From Syntrophopropionicum sp964397525 (lineage in GTDB: Bacteria; Bacillota; Desulfotomaculia; Desulfotomaculales; Pelotomaculaceae), in the NCBI GenBank assembly GCA_964397525.1, contig CAYNIY010000001.1, positions 44,874 to 108,873 on the forward strand: a stretch of DNA of 64,000 nucleotides, given 5' to 3'. A program made the position numbers and the translations under genes. Below are positions 24,401 through 32,355 of this stretch, in pieces (within the stretch, counting starts at the first letter, position 1; every line of letters starts with the position of its first letter). The notes beneath the pieces are model-generated. The model ran no database searches, was not told the DNA's origin, and saw only the letters and a list, made by a program, of their open reading frames with translations.

Positions 24401-25897
24401 TCACGTCTCACTTATAATTTTGAGTTCTTCAAGGGCCGCCATAGCTTCCAGACGGTCATCAAAGGGGTATTTCCGTATACCGACAACCTGGTAGCCCTCA
24501 TGCCCTTTGCCCGCGATAACCACCACATCATCCTTATTAGCCATCCCCACAGCCATGCGAATAGCTTTCCGCCTGTCCGGTTCAATGTTAAAGCTGTCTT
24601 CTTCCGCTGCCAGCTTCAGCCCGGCCATAATCTCTTCAATAATCAGTAAAGGGTTTTCTGTACGGGGATTGTCTGAGGTTATTATTGTGTAGTCACTGTA
24701 AGTGGCGGCAATTCTGCCCATCAGCGGCCTTTTCTGGCGGTCACGGTCTCCGCCGCAGCCGAAAACAGTGATCAGCCGCCCCCCGGTCAGCTGGCGGGCG
24801 GTTTTTAGTACGTTTTCCAGACCGTCGGGTGTATGTGCATAATCTACAATCACAGTAAAATCCTGGCCGCAATTAACCAGTTCAAATCGTCCAGGTACAC
24901 CCTCGACATCTTCCAGGGCTTTCTTAATCACTTCGGCCGGCACGCCCAGGGCTGCTGTGGTGGCAAAAGCCGCCAGTGCGTTATAAACATTAAACATTCC
25001 TGTTATTTTGAGCTGTAAAGAACAACTGCCCCATTTGCCCCGGACTGTGAAATCAACACCGCTAGCTTTGACCACAATGTCTTCAGCCCATACATCCGCC
25101 GGGGAGTTTATGCCGTAGGTATAAACATTCCCGCCGGCAGCTTTGGCAATATCCGGAGCTTTGCTGTCATCAGCGTTAATCACAGTATACTTTTTACCGC
25201 TTTTACTGCCGACGCTGGCCGGAGCGCTGAAAAGTTTTAACTTGGTTTCCAGATAGTCCTCCATGCTTGCGTGAAAGTCAAGGTGATCCTGGGTCAGGTT
25301 GGTAAAAACAGTCACATCAAACTCACATCCATCTACCCGGTTCAAGGCCAGAGCATGGGAAGAAACCTCCATCACACAAACATTTACCCCTTCGGCCAGC
25401 ATCTCGGATAACAGACGCTGCAGATCCAGGGATTCCGGAGTGGTATGCTTCACCGGTATTATTCTATCACCAATCCGGTTATGTATCGTGCCTATCAAAC
25501 CTATTTTCTTGCCTGAGGCTGATAAAACAGCAGCCACCAAATTAGTGGTGGTTGTTTTGCCATTGGTGCCCGTAATACCGATCATTTTCATTTTTGTTGA
25601 GGGATTATAGAAGAAGCGGGCGGATATCATGGCCAGCGCATGCCTGGTATTGTGCACGCGCACCCATGCGGTGCCTTCCGGGACGTCAATATCTCGCTGT
25701 ATTACAACCGCGACAGCGCCACGTTTAATGGCCTCGTTAATATATTCGTGACCGTCAGTATTAAATCCCTCTATAGCCACAAATAAAAAGCCCGGCCCTA
25801 CCTGGCGCGAATCATATGCTATCCCCTTAATAAGTACAGAGGGATCACCGGATGCCGTACGGATTTCGACCGCTTCAAGCAATTCCCTTAAATACAA
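24401..25897 (-). CDS. murE: UDP-MurNAc-tripeptide synthetase MurE, meso-DAP type
   Basis: 498 residues from a TTG at 25897 with AGGAGG 8 nt upstream; the frame stays open to 25978, but that would overlap the upstream PBP gene and has no better site. Motifs: GIAYDSRQVGPGFLFVA, ATP loop GITGTNGKTTTTNL, NLTQDHLDFH, VIVDYAHTPDGLENVL and the amino-acid selectivity loop TSDNPRTENP. The DNPR motif is that of enzymes adding meso-diaminopimelate, so the wall should be DAP-type (A1gamma), as in Peptococcaceae. Follows the SpoVD-like gene and precedes murF by 5 bp. Confidence 0.96.
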   Translation of the reverse strand: MYLRELLEAVEIRTASGDPSVLIKGIAYDSRQVGPGFLFVAIEGFNTDGHEYINEAIKRGAVAVVIQRDIDVPEGTAWVRVHNTRHALAMISARFFYNPSTKMKMIGITGTNGKTTTTNLVAAVLSASGKKIGLIGTIHNRIGDRIIPVKHTTPESLDLQRLLSEMLAEGVNVCVMEVSSHALALNRVDGCEFDVTVFTNLTQDHLDFHASMEDYLETKLKLFSAPASVGSKSGKKYTVINADDSKAPDIAKAAGGNVYTYGINSPADVWAEDIVVKASGVDFTVRGKWGSCSLQLKITGMFNVYNALAAFATTAALGVPAEVIKKALEDVEGVPGRFELVNCGQDFTVIVDYAHTPDGLENVLKTARQLTGGRLITVFGCGGDRDRQKRPLMGRIAATYSDYTIITSDNPRTENPLLIIEEIMAGLKLAAEEDSFNIEPDRRKAIRMAVGMANKDDVVVIAGKGHEGYQVVGIRKYPFDDRLEAMAALEELKIISET

Positions 25898-25970
25898 TTT
25901 GCTTTCCTCCTGGTCACGACTATTTATCATCTTAAAATTATTACTTCCATCAGCAGCTGCTTGATGATGG

Positions 25971-28103
25971 TCAGTCAAGCAATGGTTTTATTGTGGGGGG
26001 TTGGAATTCAACAGTGATTGTTGTCCCTCTTTTTACCATTGTGCCCGGTTTTTCCTGTTGGCCAGCACCATAACCGCTGCCTGCAGGGTTGAGATAAAGG
26101 CCCAGTTTTTCTAATACGCTCCCAGCCACCTTGATGGATAAGCCTGTAAAGTCAGGAACTGTCACTTCTTCTGCGGCGCCAAAATCATATGGCTGCACTT
26201 CTAAAACCACTATGGAACCGCTTGCCATTGCCATACCGCCCTGCGGTGACTGGTTGACAACAATATTGCCTTCACCACTGGTTTGTACAATAAAACCAGT
26301 ATCTATTAAATATTTTTGTGCTTCTTCAACAGGGTAATTAAGCATATTTGGCATGATTAAATTTTCTCTGCGTTCTTCAAAAACGAAGGATGAATTTGGA
26401 TTTTCCAGGTCTGGCCTTTCCGGCACCCTCATGTAACGGAGGGTATCCTGGGCAATCGCCTTAAAAACGGGCGCTGCCACCTGGCTGCCATAATATACCG
26501 GACCGGTCGGCTCAGCGACCATTACCAACACAGCAATCTGCGGGTCGTCTGCCGGAGCAAAGCCTGCAAATGAAGCGACATATTTTCCATCTGCATAGCT
26601 TCCTCCTTCAACAACCTGGGCGGTCCCGGTTTTACCTGCCGCGCCATAACCATCAACAAATGCATTCTTACCAGTACCTTTTGACACCACATTGGCAAGT
26701 AGTTTCATTAATGTCTGGGCTGTGTTCCTTGATATCACCTGGCGTACTGTCTCGGGTTTAAATTCTTTGACCACATTCCCATCTGCGTCTTTTATCACTT
26801 TGACAAGTGTCGGCTTCAATAAAACGCCCCCGTTTGCCACCGCCGAAACCGCGTTAATCAGCTGCATCGGCGTTACTGCAATAGACTGCCCGATAGACAT
26901 GATCGCAATATTTAGTTCTGTAGCATCCGCTTCAGGTATCTCGATGCCAATCTCCTCGCCCGGCAATCCTACCCCTGTTTTCTGACCGAAACCGAAGGCA
27001 TTGATATATTTGTAGAAATTTTCCCTGCCCAATCTCAGGCCGACGGTGATAAAACCAGGATTGCAGGAGTTCTGGGCGACCTCCTCAAATGTCTGGGCAC
27101 CATGCCCACCTGCATACCAGCACTGGATTGTCCGGCCGGCAATCTGAATAAATCCAGGATCATAAAATGTATCACCAAGGTTTACAGCCCCCTCTTCAAG
27201 AGCGGCGGCAGCTGTTATTATCTTGTAAGTTGATCCGGGCTCATAATTGTACCAGATGCTCGGGTTGTGGTCCCACACTGACTGGGGGTATTGACTCCAA
27301 TTACTGGGATCGAATGTTGGCCGGTTGCCCATTGCCAGGATCTCACCAGTCCTGGGATTCATAACAATGATCACAGCATTCTTAGGGTGGTAGGTATCCA
27401 CAATCTTATCCAGTTCTCTTTCCACAAAAAACTGTATGGTCTGGTCAATAGTCAGGACGATATTTTGACCGGGAACAGGAGAGACAAATGTTTGGAGGCT
27501 TTCAGGTAATTTCCTGCCCACAGCATCTTTTTCGATCACTATTCGTCCCGGGATACCCCTTAATTCTTTGTCATAAACGCTTTCAACACCAATCAAGCCC
27601 TGGTTGTCATCACCGGAGAAACCGAGCACATGGGCAGCAATGCTTCCCTGATGATAAAAACGCCTGTTTTCTTCAATTAATTCGACACCATTTAAAGCCA
27701 GTGACTTCAAGCTCTGGGCTGCTTCATAATCAATCCGCCTTTTAAGCCAGACAAAACCGGCGTCTGAAGTCAGCTTTTGATAAACTTCCTCTTTATCAAT
27801 ACCCAGGGCTGCGGCAATCTTATCCGCTGCATCACGCTTGTCTGCGATCTGAGGCGGAAAAGCATAAGCAGAATCTACACTTACGCTGGTTACCAGCTCA
27901 TTGCCGTTGCGATCATAAATTATCCCCCGCTTAGCTTCAACCGGCACATCTATCATTCTCAGTTCCTGGGCTTCTTCTCTTAACCTGTCACCCTCAACAA
28001 GCTGCAGCCATCCCAGTCGTAAAATCAGGGCCGAAAAAACCAGCGTTGCCGATATAAGAACCAGGGTTATTCTTTTGCGCACTGATAAAGTAGTTTTCCG
28101 CAT
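25971..28103 (-). CDS. Class B penicillin-binding protein with PASTA domains (SpoVD/PBP2B-like)
   Basis: 710 residues from ATG at 28103 (MRKTTLSVRKR), after GGAGGGAAAAG; the frame extends to 28136, but the inner start is better. One N-terminal membrane anchor, a PBP dimerisation domain (RGIIYDRNGNELVTSV), then the transpeptidase with active site EPGSTYK (SxxK, about residue 300), NSCN (SxN) and AGKTGTAQ (KTG). Two PASTA repeats follow (IMPNMLNYPVEEA and VTVPDFTGLSIKVAGSVL). It cross-links septal or cortex peptidoglycan with a SEDS partner. Only one such gene is found between ftsL and murE; many spore formers have two (pbpB and spoVD), so this one may serve both roles. Confidence 0.95.
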   Translation of the reverse strand: MRKTTLSVRKRITLVLISATLVFSALILRLGWLQLVEGDRLREEAQELRMIDVPVEAKRGIIYDRNGNELVTSVSVDSAYAFPPQIADKRDAADKIAAALGIDKEEVYQKLTSDAGFVWLKRRIDYEAAQSLKSLALNGVELIEENRRFYHQGSIAAHVLGFSGDDNQGLIGVESVYDKELRGIPGRIVIEKDAVGRKLPESLQTFVSPVPGQNIVLTIDQTIQFFVERELDKIVDTYHPKNAVIIVMNPRTGEILAMGNRPTFDPSNWSQYPQSVWDHNPSIWYNYEPGSTYKIITAAAALEEGAVNLGDTFYDPGFIQIAGRTIQCWYAGGHGAQTFEEVAQNSCNPGFITVGLRLGRENFYKYINAFGFGQKTGVGLPGEEIGIEIPEADATELNIAIMSIGQSIAVTPMQLINAVSAVANGGVLLKPTLVKVIKDADGNVVKEFKPETVRQVISRNTAQTLMKLLANVVSKGTGKNAFVDGYGAAGKTGTAQVVEGGSYADGKYVASFAGFAPADDPQIAVLVMVAEPTGPVYYGSQVAAPVFKAIAQDTLRYMRVPERPDLENPNSSFVFEERRENLIMPNMLNYPVEEAQKYLIDTGFIVQTSGEGNIVVNQSPQGGMAMASGSIVVLEVQPYDFGAAEEVTVPDFTGLSIKVAGSVLEKLGLYLNPAGSGYGAGQQEKPGTMVKRGTTITVEFQPPTIKPLLD

Positions 28104-28119
28104 CTTTTCCCTCCGACGA

Positions 28120-28638
28120 TCAAGCCCCCAGTTCATGCCCGGTCAGTATTTTATCTTCAAACCGGTTAACCAGTTCGGTAAAAGCTCTTAACAGAGGAAT
28201 CTTTTCCTGCGCGGCATAGTCATTATCGGTATCCTGCCCCCTGATAGAGCCGTTTTCGTTGGTGCCTTTTTGCTGGTTGATGCCATCCACCGTTACCACA
28301 AGTATGTTGTTGTTGTCAGGCTTCACCATGCCCAGTTTTCCCACAGCAATGGCCTCTACACGTTCAAGTGAAGTCATTTTTTGAACTTCTTCAGACAAAT
28401 TATGATTTTCTACACGCAAAAGAGCAAGTTCTTTTTCCAGGCGGGTAATCTGGTACCCCAGTGTAATGACCTGTGAGCAGTAAACAGTGATCATCACGCC
28501 TGTTAAAAAACCTGCTAAAACCAGTCCGATTATCGCCAGCCTTGGTCTCTTAGGTGCAGCTTTAAACTTTGATTTTTTTTTGGGAGGCGCATCTTCAGAC
28601 AATTTGTAGTAGCCTGTCTTCTCCTGAGCTACTATCAA
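28120..28638 (-). CDS. ftsL: FtsL-like septum protein
   Basis: 172 residues from a TTG start. A basic Pro/Lys-rich cytoplasmic tail (about 1-33) precedes one membrane helix (about 34-55, LAIIGLVLAGFLTGVMITV), then a leucine-zipper-like coiled coil (ITRLEKELALLRVENHNLSEEV, core LEKELALLRVENHNL) and a low-complexity tail. Size, topology and position between rsmH and the class B PBP identify it as FtsL despite low sequence conservation. The C-terminal extension of about 70 residues past the coiled coil is longer than in Bacillus FtsL. It is expected to form a complex with FtsQ/DivIB and DivIC outside the membrane. Confidence 0.8.
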   Translation of the reverse strand: MIVAQEKTGYYKLSEDAPPKKKSKFKAAPKRPRLAIIGLVLAGFLTGVMITVYCSQVITLGYQITRLEKELALLRVENHNLSEEVQKMTSLERVEAIAVGKLGMVKPDNNNILVVTVDGINQQKGTNENGSIRGQDTDNDYAAQEKIPLLRAFTELVNRFEDKILTGHELGA

Positions 28639-28732
28639 TATTTTTCAGCCCCTAAACATGTTCAGACTTCCTGCCCTGAAGAAGGATCTATAGGTATATA
28701 GGTTTTTCCGTGTTTAAAATCTATATGTATGT

Positions 28733-29701
28733 TTAAATCTTTTCGGCTATTCTCAGCTTGGCGCTCCTGGCCCTGGGATTGCTCTCTGCTTCTGCTGCAG
28801 AAGGGACAAGCGGTCTGGGAGTAATGATCTTTAATATCTTCCTGCCGCCGCACACGCACACAGGAAATTCCTTCGGACAGGTGCAGGACGATGCCAGCCG
28901 GCGGTATAAATCTTTGACAATCCTGTCTTCCAGGGAATGGAAAGAGATGACACAGATCCTTCCGCCAGGCTTGAGTGCTTGAACAGCATTGTACAACGAG
29001 TATTCGAGAATTTCCAATTCTCTGTTTACCGCTATTCTGAGTGCCTGAAAAGTCCTCTTTGCCGGGTGCGGCCCCTGCCGCCTGGCTCCTGCAGGAATTG
29101 CCTTTTTGATGATTCCCACCAGCTGCCCGGTAGTTTCAATGGGCTGCGAGTTCCTGCCCTCGCAGATAAAAGCTGCTATCCGGGAAGCCCAGCGTTCTTC
29201 CCCGAAAGTCTTGATTATATTTTCCAAATCCTGCTGTGGCAGGTTGTTGACAAGATCTCTGGCAGTCAGAGACTGCTCCGGGTCCATTCTCATATCCAGA
29301 ACAGCGTCGTGCTGGTAGCTGAATCCCCTGGCGGGGTTATCCAGTTGGTATGAAGAGGTACCAAGGTCAAACAGGACCCCGTCAATTTCCTTTATGCCCA
29401 GCTGCTCTAAAACCTCTGCCAGGGCAGCGAAGTTTGCCCGAACCAGGACAGTCCTTTCTTGATCAGGAGCCAGCCTTGTTTTTGCCTCTTCCAGTGCTGC
29501 CGGATCCTGATCCAAAGCCACCAGGTGCACACCTGGCTCTGTCCCTGTCAATTTCTTTAATATCGCTTCACTGTGGCCGGCGCCGCCCAGAGTACAGTCC
29601 ACGTAGACACCTTCCGGCTTTACATTCAGCCCCTCCAAAACCTCTGCCAGCATTACAGGTTGGTGATAAAATTTAATCAGAACCGACCTCACTGCCCTCA
29701 T
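28733..29701 (-). CDS. rsmH: 16S rRNA m4C1402 methyltransferase RsmH (MraW)
   Basis: 322 residues. Motifs: FYHQPVMLAEVLEGL, VDCTLGGAGHSEAIL (SAM-binding), LFDLGTSSYQLD, ARGFSYQHDAVLDMRMD (core FSYQHDAVLDMRMD), RQGPHPAKRTFQALRIAVN (core HPAKRTFQALRI) and VISFHSLEDRIVK. It methylates N4 of C1402 in 16S rRNA. The start is uncertain: ATG at 29701 has no good ribosome site, while a strong AGTGAGGT lies inside the frame just before CTG/ATT codons near the usual start of the family, so a non-canonical start a few residues in is possible. Second gene of the dcw cluster. Confidence 0.95.
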   Translation of the reverse strand: MRAVRSVLIKFYHQPVMLAEVLEGLNVKPEGVYVDCTLGGAGHSEAILKKLTGTEPGVHLVALDQDPAALEEAKTRLAPDQERTVLVRANFAALAEVLEQLGIKEIDGVLFDLGTSSYQLDNPARGFSYQHDAVLDMRMDPEQSLTARDLVNNLPQQDLENIIKTFGEERWASRIAAFICEGRNSQPIETTGQLVGIIKKAIPAGARRQGPHPAKRTFQALRIAVNRELEILEYSLYNAVQALKPGGRICVISFHSLEDRIVKDLYRRLASSCTCPKEFPVCVCGGRKILKIITPRPLVPSAAEAESNPRARSAKLRIAEKI

Positions 29702-29750
29702 TTATTTCTTAACAACGACAAGTTTAACGTACCTATGTATTTGCGCGAAG

Positions 29751-30191
29751 CTAAAGAAAACCGATGTTATTGTCAGCCAGTTTTTCAGATATTTCCTCAT
29801 AAGAAAGCGCCGCCCTGGTATTGTACTCATCCCACTTTTCCTTGGACCAGATTTCCACCCTGGAGGAAACACCGATAACGACAACATCCTTTTCCAGGCA
29901 TGCGTATTCACGCAGATTGCCGGGTATTAAGACCCTTCCCTGTTTGTCAACTTCACATATGGCTGCTCCTGAGAAAAAAAACCGAACGAAGGCCCGGGCG
30001 TCGCCCTTTGTAAAGGGCAAGGACTTCAGCTTCTGCTCCAGCGTATCCCATTCCTCGCGCGTGTAAGCAAAAAGACAGCCGTCAAGACCTTTTGTTAATA
30101 TAAAAGATTCCCCCAGGCCTTCTCGGAAGCGGGCAGGTATAAAAAGCCTTGCTTTGGCATCTATGTTGTGCTGGTATTCACCCATGAACAT
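29751..30191 (-). CDS. mraZ: Transcriptional regulator MraZ
   Basis: 146 residues with two tandem SpoVT/AbrB-type swapped-hairpin domains: MGEYQHNIDAKARLFIPARF (core NIDAKARLFIPARF) and CEVDKQGRVLIPGNLREYA (core DKQGRVLIPGNL). ATG with GGAG 9 nt upstream. MraZ is the first gene of dcw clusters and represses its own promoter by binding short direct repeats. Three AAGTGG repeats at exact 10-bp spacing lie just upstream (30221-30246), overlapping the likely transcription start, so autoregulation of the whole cluster is well supported. Confidence 0.97.
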   Translation of the reverse strand: MFMGEYQHNIDAKARLFIPARFREGLGESFILTKGLDGCLFAYTREEWDTLEQKLKSLPFTKGDARAFVRFFFSGAAICEVDKQGRVLIPGNLREYACLEKDVVVIGVSSRVEIWSKEKWDEYNTRAALSYEEISEKLADNNIGFL

Positions 30192-30220
30192 ATGAGATAT
30201 CTCCGATTATGGATATTTCT

Positions 30221-30276
30221 CCACTTAGTACCACTTTACACCACTTATTCTATAAAAAAAGAAGAATTCCTATTAA
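30221..30276 (-). promoter_or_regulatory. dcw cluster promoter with three MraZ-box repeats
   Basis: On the minus strand AAGTGG occurs three times, at 30241-30246, 30231-30236 and 30221-30226, so the repeats are exactly 10 bp apart and lie on one face of the helix. MraZ proteins bind short direct repeats containing GTGG at this spacing. Just upstream are a -10-like TATAGA (30249-30254) and a weak -35-like TTAATA (30271-30276) with 16 bp between. The repeats would cover the transcription start. Confidence 0.8.
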
Positions 30277-30432
30277 GAATTTGAAAAAAATAAAAAAATT
30301 TTCAATTAATTATTCAATAAGCTCTAAAATATTCTTTATAATTTAATTCAAAAACACTATATATGGAAAAAACATAGCCGGTTATCTTAATATATATGTA
30401 TTTTTATCTTTTATTAACTATGTAAAAATTTT
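30277..30432. other. AT-rich intergenic stretch, no gene seen
   Basis: The gap between mraZ and the PHP phosphatase gene is 317 bp. Outside the mraZ control region and the terminator at 30433-30463 it is strongly AT-rich with long A/T runs. No open frame, tRNA or convincing structured RNA was seen in it. It may serve as an upstream promoter element (A-tracts) for the dcw promoter. Confidence 0.6.
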
Positions 30433-30463
30433 TAAAAAAAATAGGAGAGATAAAAATCTCCCC
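30433..30463 (-). terminator. Probable intrinsic terminator after the PHP phosphatase gene
   Basis: GGAGA (30444-30448) pairs with TCTCC (30457-30461); on the minus strand the hairpin is followed by TATTTTTTTT. It lies about 45 bp past the stop codon and separates this gene from the dcw promoter. Confidence 0.65.
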
Positions 30464-30508
30464 AAAATTTAAAACTCAGTCAATTCAGCAATCTTCCACG
30501 GTATAATT

Positions 30509-31312
30509 TTAAATTTTGACATATTTAATCTGCCTGCCGGAGAAGGTTGCAATCTCCCTGTAACCGGTTTTTCTGATCAGCTTAACAGCTTCGATCAGCC
30601 GGAACCCAACGTCTTCAGGACGGTGGGCGTCAGAACCAATGGTAACAGGAAGGCCATGCCTATAAAAAACCTCCAGCAGTTCCGGACCGGGATAAAATTC
30701 TTTCGCCGGATACCTTAACCCTGCTGTGTTTACCTCTACACAGACCCCTGCACGCTTAAAAGCACGCGCGGTTTCCTCGTAGAGCGGCCTGAGGTCACAG
30801 GCAGGACGAAAATTAAATTTTTTCACCAGGTCCGGGTGAGCCATGATATCAAAAAGACCAGTCAGTGCCGCCTGCTGCACTAGAAAGAAATACCGCTCGT
30901 AAATCCCGTCAATATTCCTGCTGCTGTACCCTTCCAGTTCAGCTGGATTGTCAAAACCCCACCCGTCTATAAAATGGACCGAACCCGTTATGAAATCAAA
31001 TTGGTACGGGGCAAGAAGTCTCTCCAGCTTTTCTTCATGCCCTGGTACGAAATCTGCCTCGATCCCCAGCTTCACGTTGACCGGGGATACAGCCGCGTTC
31101 TCTTTCACCATGTTGACATAAGCCGGCAGAAATCTTTCATCCATAGCATAATCAGGTATCGTCTTGTCCGTAGGCAGAAAATAGAGGGGGAAGTGATCCG
31201 CAAAGCCTACTTCCCTTATGCCCAGAGCTGCCGCCCTGTCCAGATACTCATTGATTTCCCCCGCTGCATGCCCGCACAGCTTGGTGTGCAAGTGATTGTC
31301 TACTGGTATCAA
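30509..31312 (-). CDS. PHP-domain histidinol-phosphatase family protein (HisJ/HisK type)
   Basis: 267 residues from a TTG at 31312 (MIPVDNHLHTKLCGHA), preceded by GAGAGGTG at good spacing; the frame stays open to 31423, but the extra residues do not look like the family. Metal-binding PHP motifs: HLHTKLCGHA, EVGFADHFPLY, GIEADFVPG, GSVHFIDGWGFD, IMAHPDLVKKF, EVNTAG and IGSDAHRPEDVG. The family includes monofunctional histidinol-phosphate phosphatases, and some members act on other phosphoesters. No other his genes are nearby, so the substrate is inferred only from the family. Confidence 0.88.
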   Translation of the reverse strand: MIPVDNHLHTKLCGHAAGEINEYLDRAAALGIREVGFADHFPLYFLPTDKTIPDYAMDERFLPAYVNMVKENAAVSPVNVKLGIEADFVPGHEEKLERLLAPYQFDFITGSVHFIDGWGFDNPAELEGYSSRNIDGIYERYFFLVQQAALTGLFDIMAHPDLVKKFNFRPACDLRPLYEETARAFKRAGVCVEVNTAGLRYPAKEFYPGPELLEVFYRHGLPVTIGSDAHRPEDVGFRLIEAVKLIRKTGYREIATFSGRQIKYVKI

Positions 31313-31454
31313 GATCTTGTCAGCACCTCTCACATATATGGGTCCCGTTTTTATAGGGCCGGCTTTAGCCAACCATGTGCGGATGAAGCCGCACTTACAA
31401 TTCACCTGCATCCCACATTCCACGTATCAAATCTCACATCTCATTACCATTGTC

Positions 31455-32255
31455 TCAGTTCAGCCTTTCCAGCCGCGGCTCCCATCTCAACTGCCGGAAG
31501 AGCCAGTGGAAGTGCACGGGGGCAGGACCTCCTTTGCTCTCCAAGAGCGCCACGCATACCGCCTCCAAAACATTTGCACCCAGCGACCTGCCGTTAAAGG
31601 ATGGGCTTGCCGTCGCCAGCCACCTTGCACCCCTGTTTTTAAGGTCCTGAACATCATCTGGTGAAACCGTGCTGGTGATAATGTCTTTGCCGCTGAGATC
31701 AGCCGGCAGGTAGCGCCGCAAAAAATGAAAATCACCAGCTAATATTTCCGCCCGGCGGTAGTACCGCTCGAAGCGGGATTTGCTTGCTGCCTGTTGCTCT
31801 CCCAGCGGATAAAGAAAACTAATCGGCAGGCTTCTCAGCAGCGGCAGCGCCGCCCGGGCGGCTGTGTTGAAAGAAGCCAGGGAATAAAAGGGCAACGGCA
31901 GACCGAGGGCAAACATGGCGTCTCCAATAATTAAGCGGCAGCCGGCTTGTTCCAGGGATGCCGCCAAACCAAAACGATCCAGAACTGACGGCATTAAAAC
32001 CACTTGATCCCGCCGCGGCCAGCCCGCTTTGGCCCTGATATATGAAACCAGGTCCCTCTCAATGGTATCCTTGATACCTGCGCCGTCTACCAGCGGGGTA
32101 ATTTTAATCTGGCCGGCTAATTTTGACCCAGCAGCCAGTTTGTATCGCCTTTCCCCGGCCCTCAGGGTCATATTGACCCCGCCCATTCCCAGGGCGCTCA
32201 CCATGCCGTCAAAGCTTTTAAACAAGCCTGCAGCCCTGCCAAGATCTCCGCCGGT
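31455..32255 (-). CDS. Quinate 5-dehydrogenase-like protein (5' end lost in assembly gap)
   Basis: 267 residues of C-terminal sequence; the start lies in the run of N. Motifs recalled from proteins annotated as quinate 5-dehydrogenase in Clostridia are seen: a region of the type VSALGMGGVNM, TPLVDGAGIKDTIERDLV (core LVDGAGIKDTIER), FGLAASLEQAGC, and a C-terminal LGANVLEAVCVALL. About 45 N-terminal residues are probably missing. The protein happens to be in frame with the gene upstream of the gap, but the domains are unrelated and the gap length is arbitrary. The name is by family resemblance only; no activity has been checked. Confidence 0.65.
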   Translation of the reverse strand, partial: TGGDLGRAAGLFKSFDGMVSALGMGGVNMTLRAGERRYKLAAGSKLAGQIKITPLVDGAGIKDTIERDLVSYIRAKAGWPRRDQVVLMPSVLDRFGLAASLEQAGCRLIIGDAMFALGLPLPFYSLASFNTAARAALPLLRSLPISFLYPLGEQQAASKSRFERYYRRAEILAGDFHFLRRYLPADLSGKDIITSTVSPDDVQDLKNRGARWLATASPSFNGRSLGANVLEAVCVALLESKGGPAPVHFHWLFRQLRWEPRLERLN

Positions 32256-32355
32256 NNNNNNNNNNNNNNNNNNNNNNNNNNNNNNNNNNNNNNNNNNNNN
32301 NNNNNNNNNNNNNNNNNNNNNNNNNNNNNNNNNNNNNNNNNNNNNNNNNNNNNNN
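32256..32355. other. Assembly gap of 100 N
   Basis: Exactly 100 unknown bases, the conventional placeholder for a gap of unknown size. It hides the 3' end of the GH57-GT4 gene and the 5' end of the quinate-5-dehydrogenase-like gene. Reading through it as X makes a false 1223-residue protein. Confidence 0.98.

Noticed and set aside
28662..28859. 65-codon minus-strand frame at the end of rsmH
   Set aside because: Out-of-frame shadow of the rsmH C-terminus without a ribosome site.
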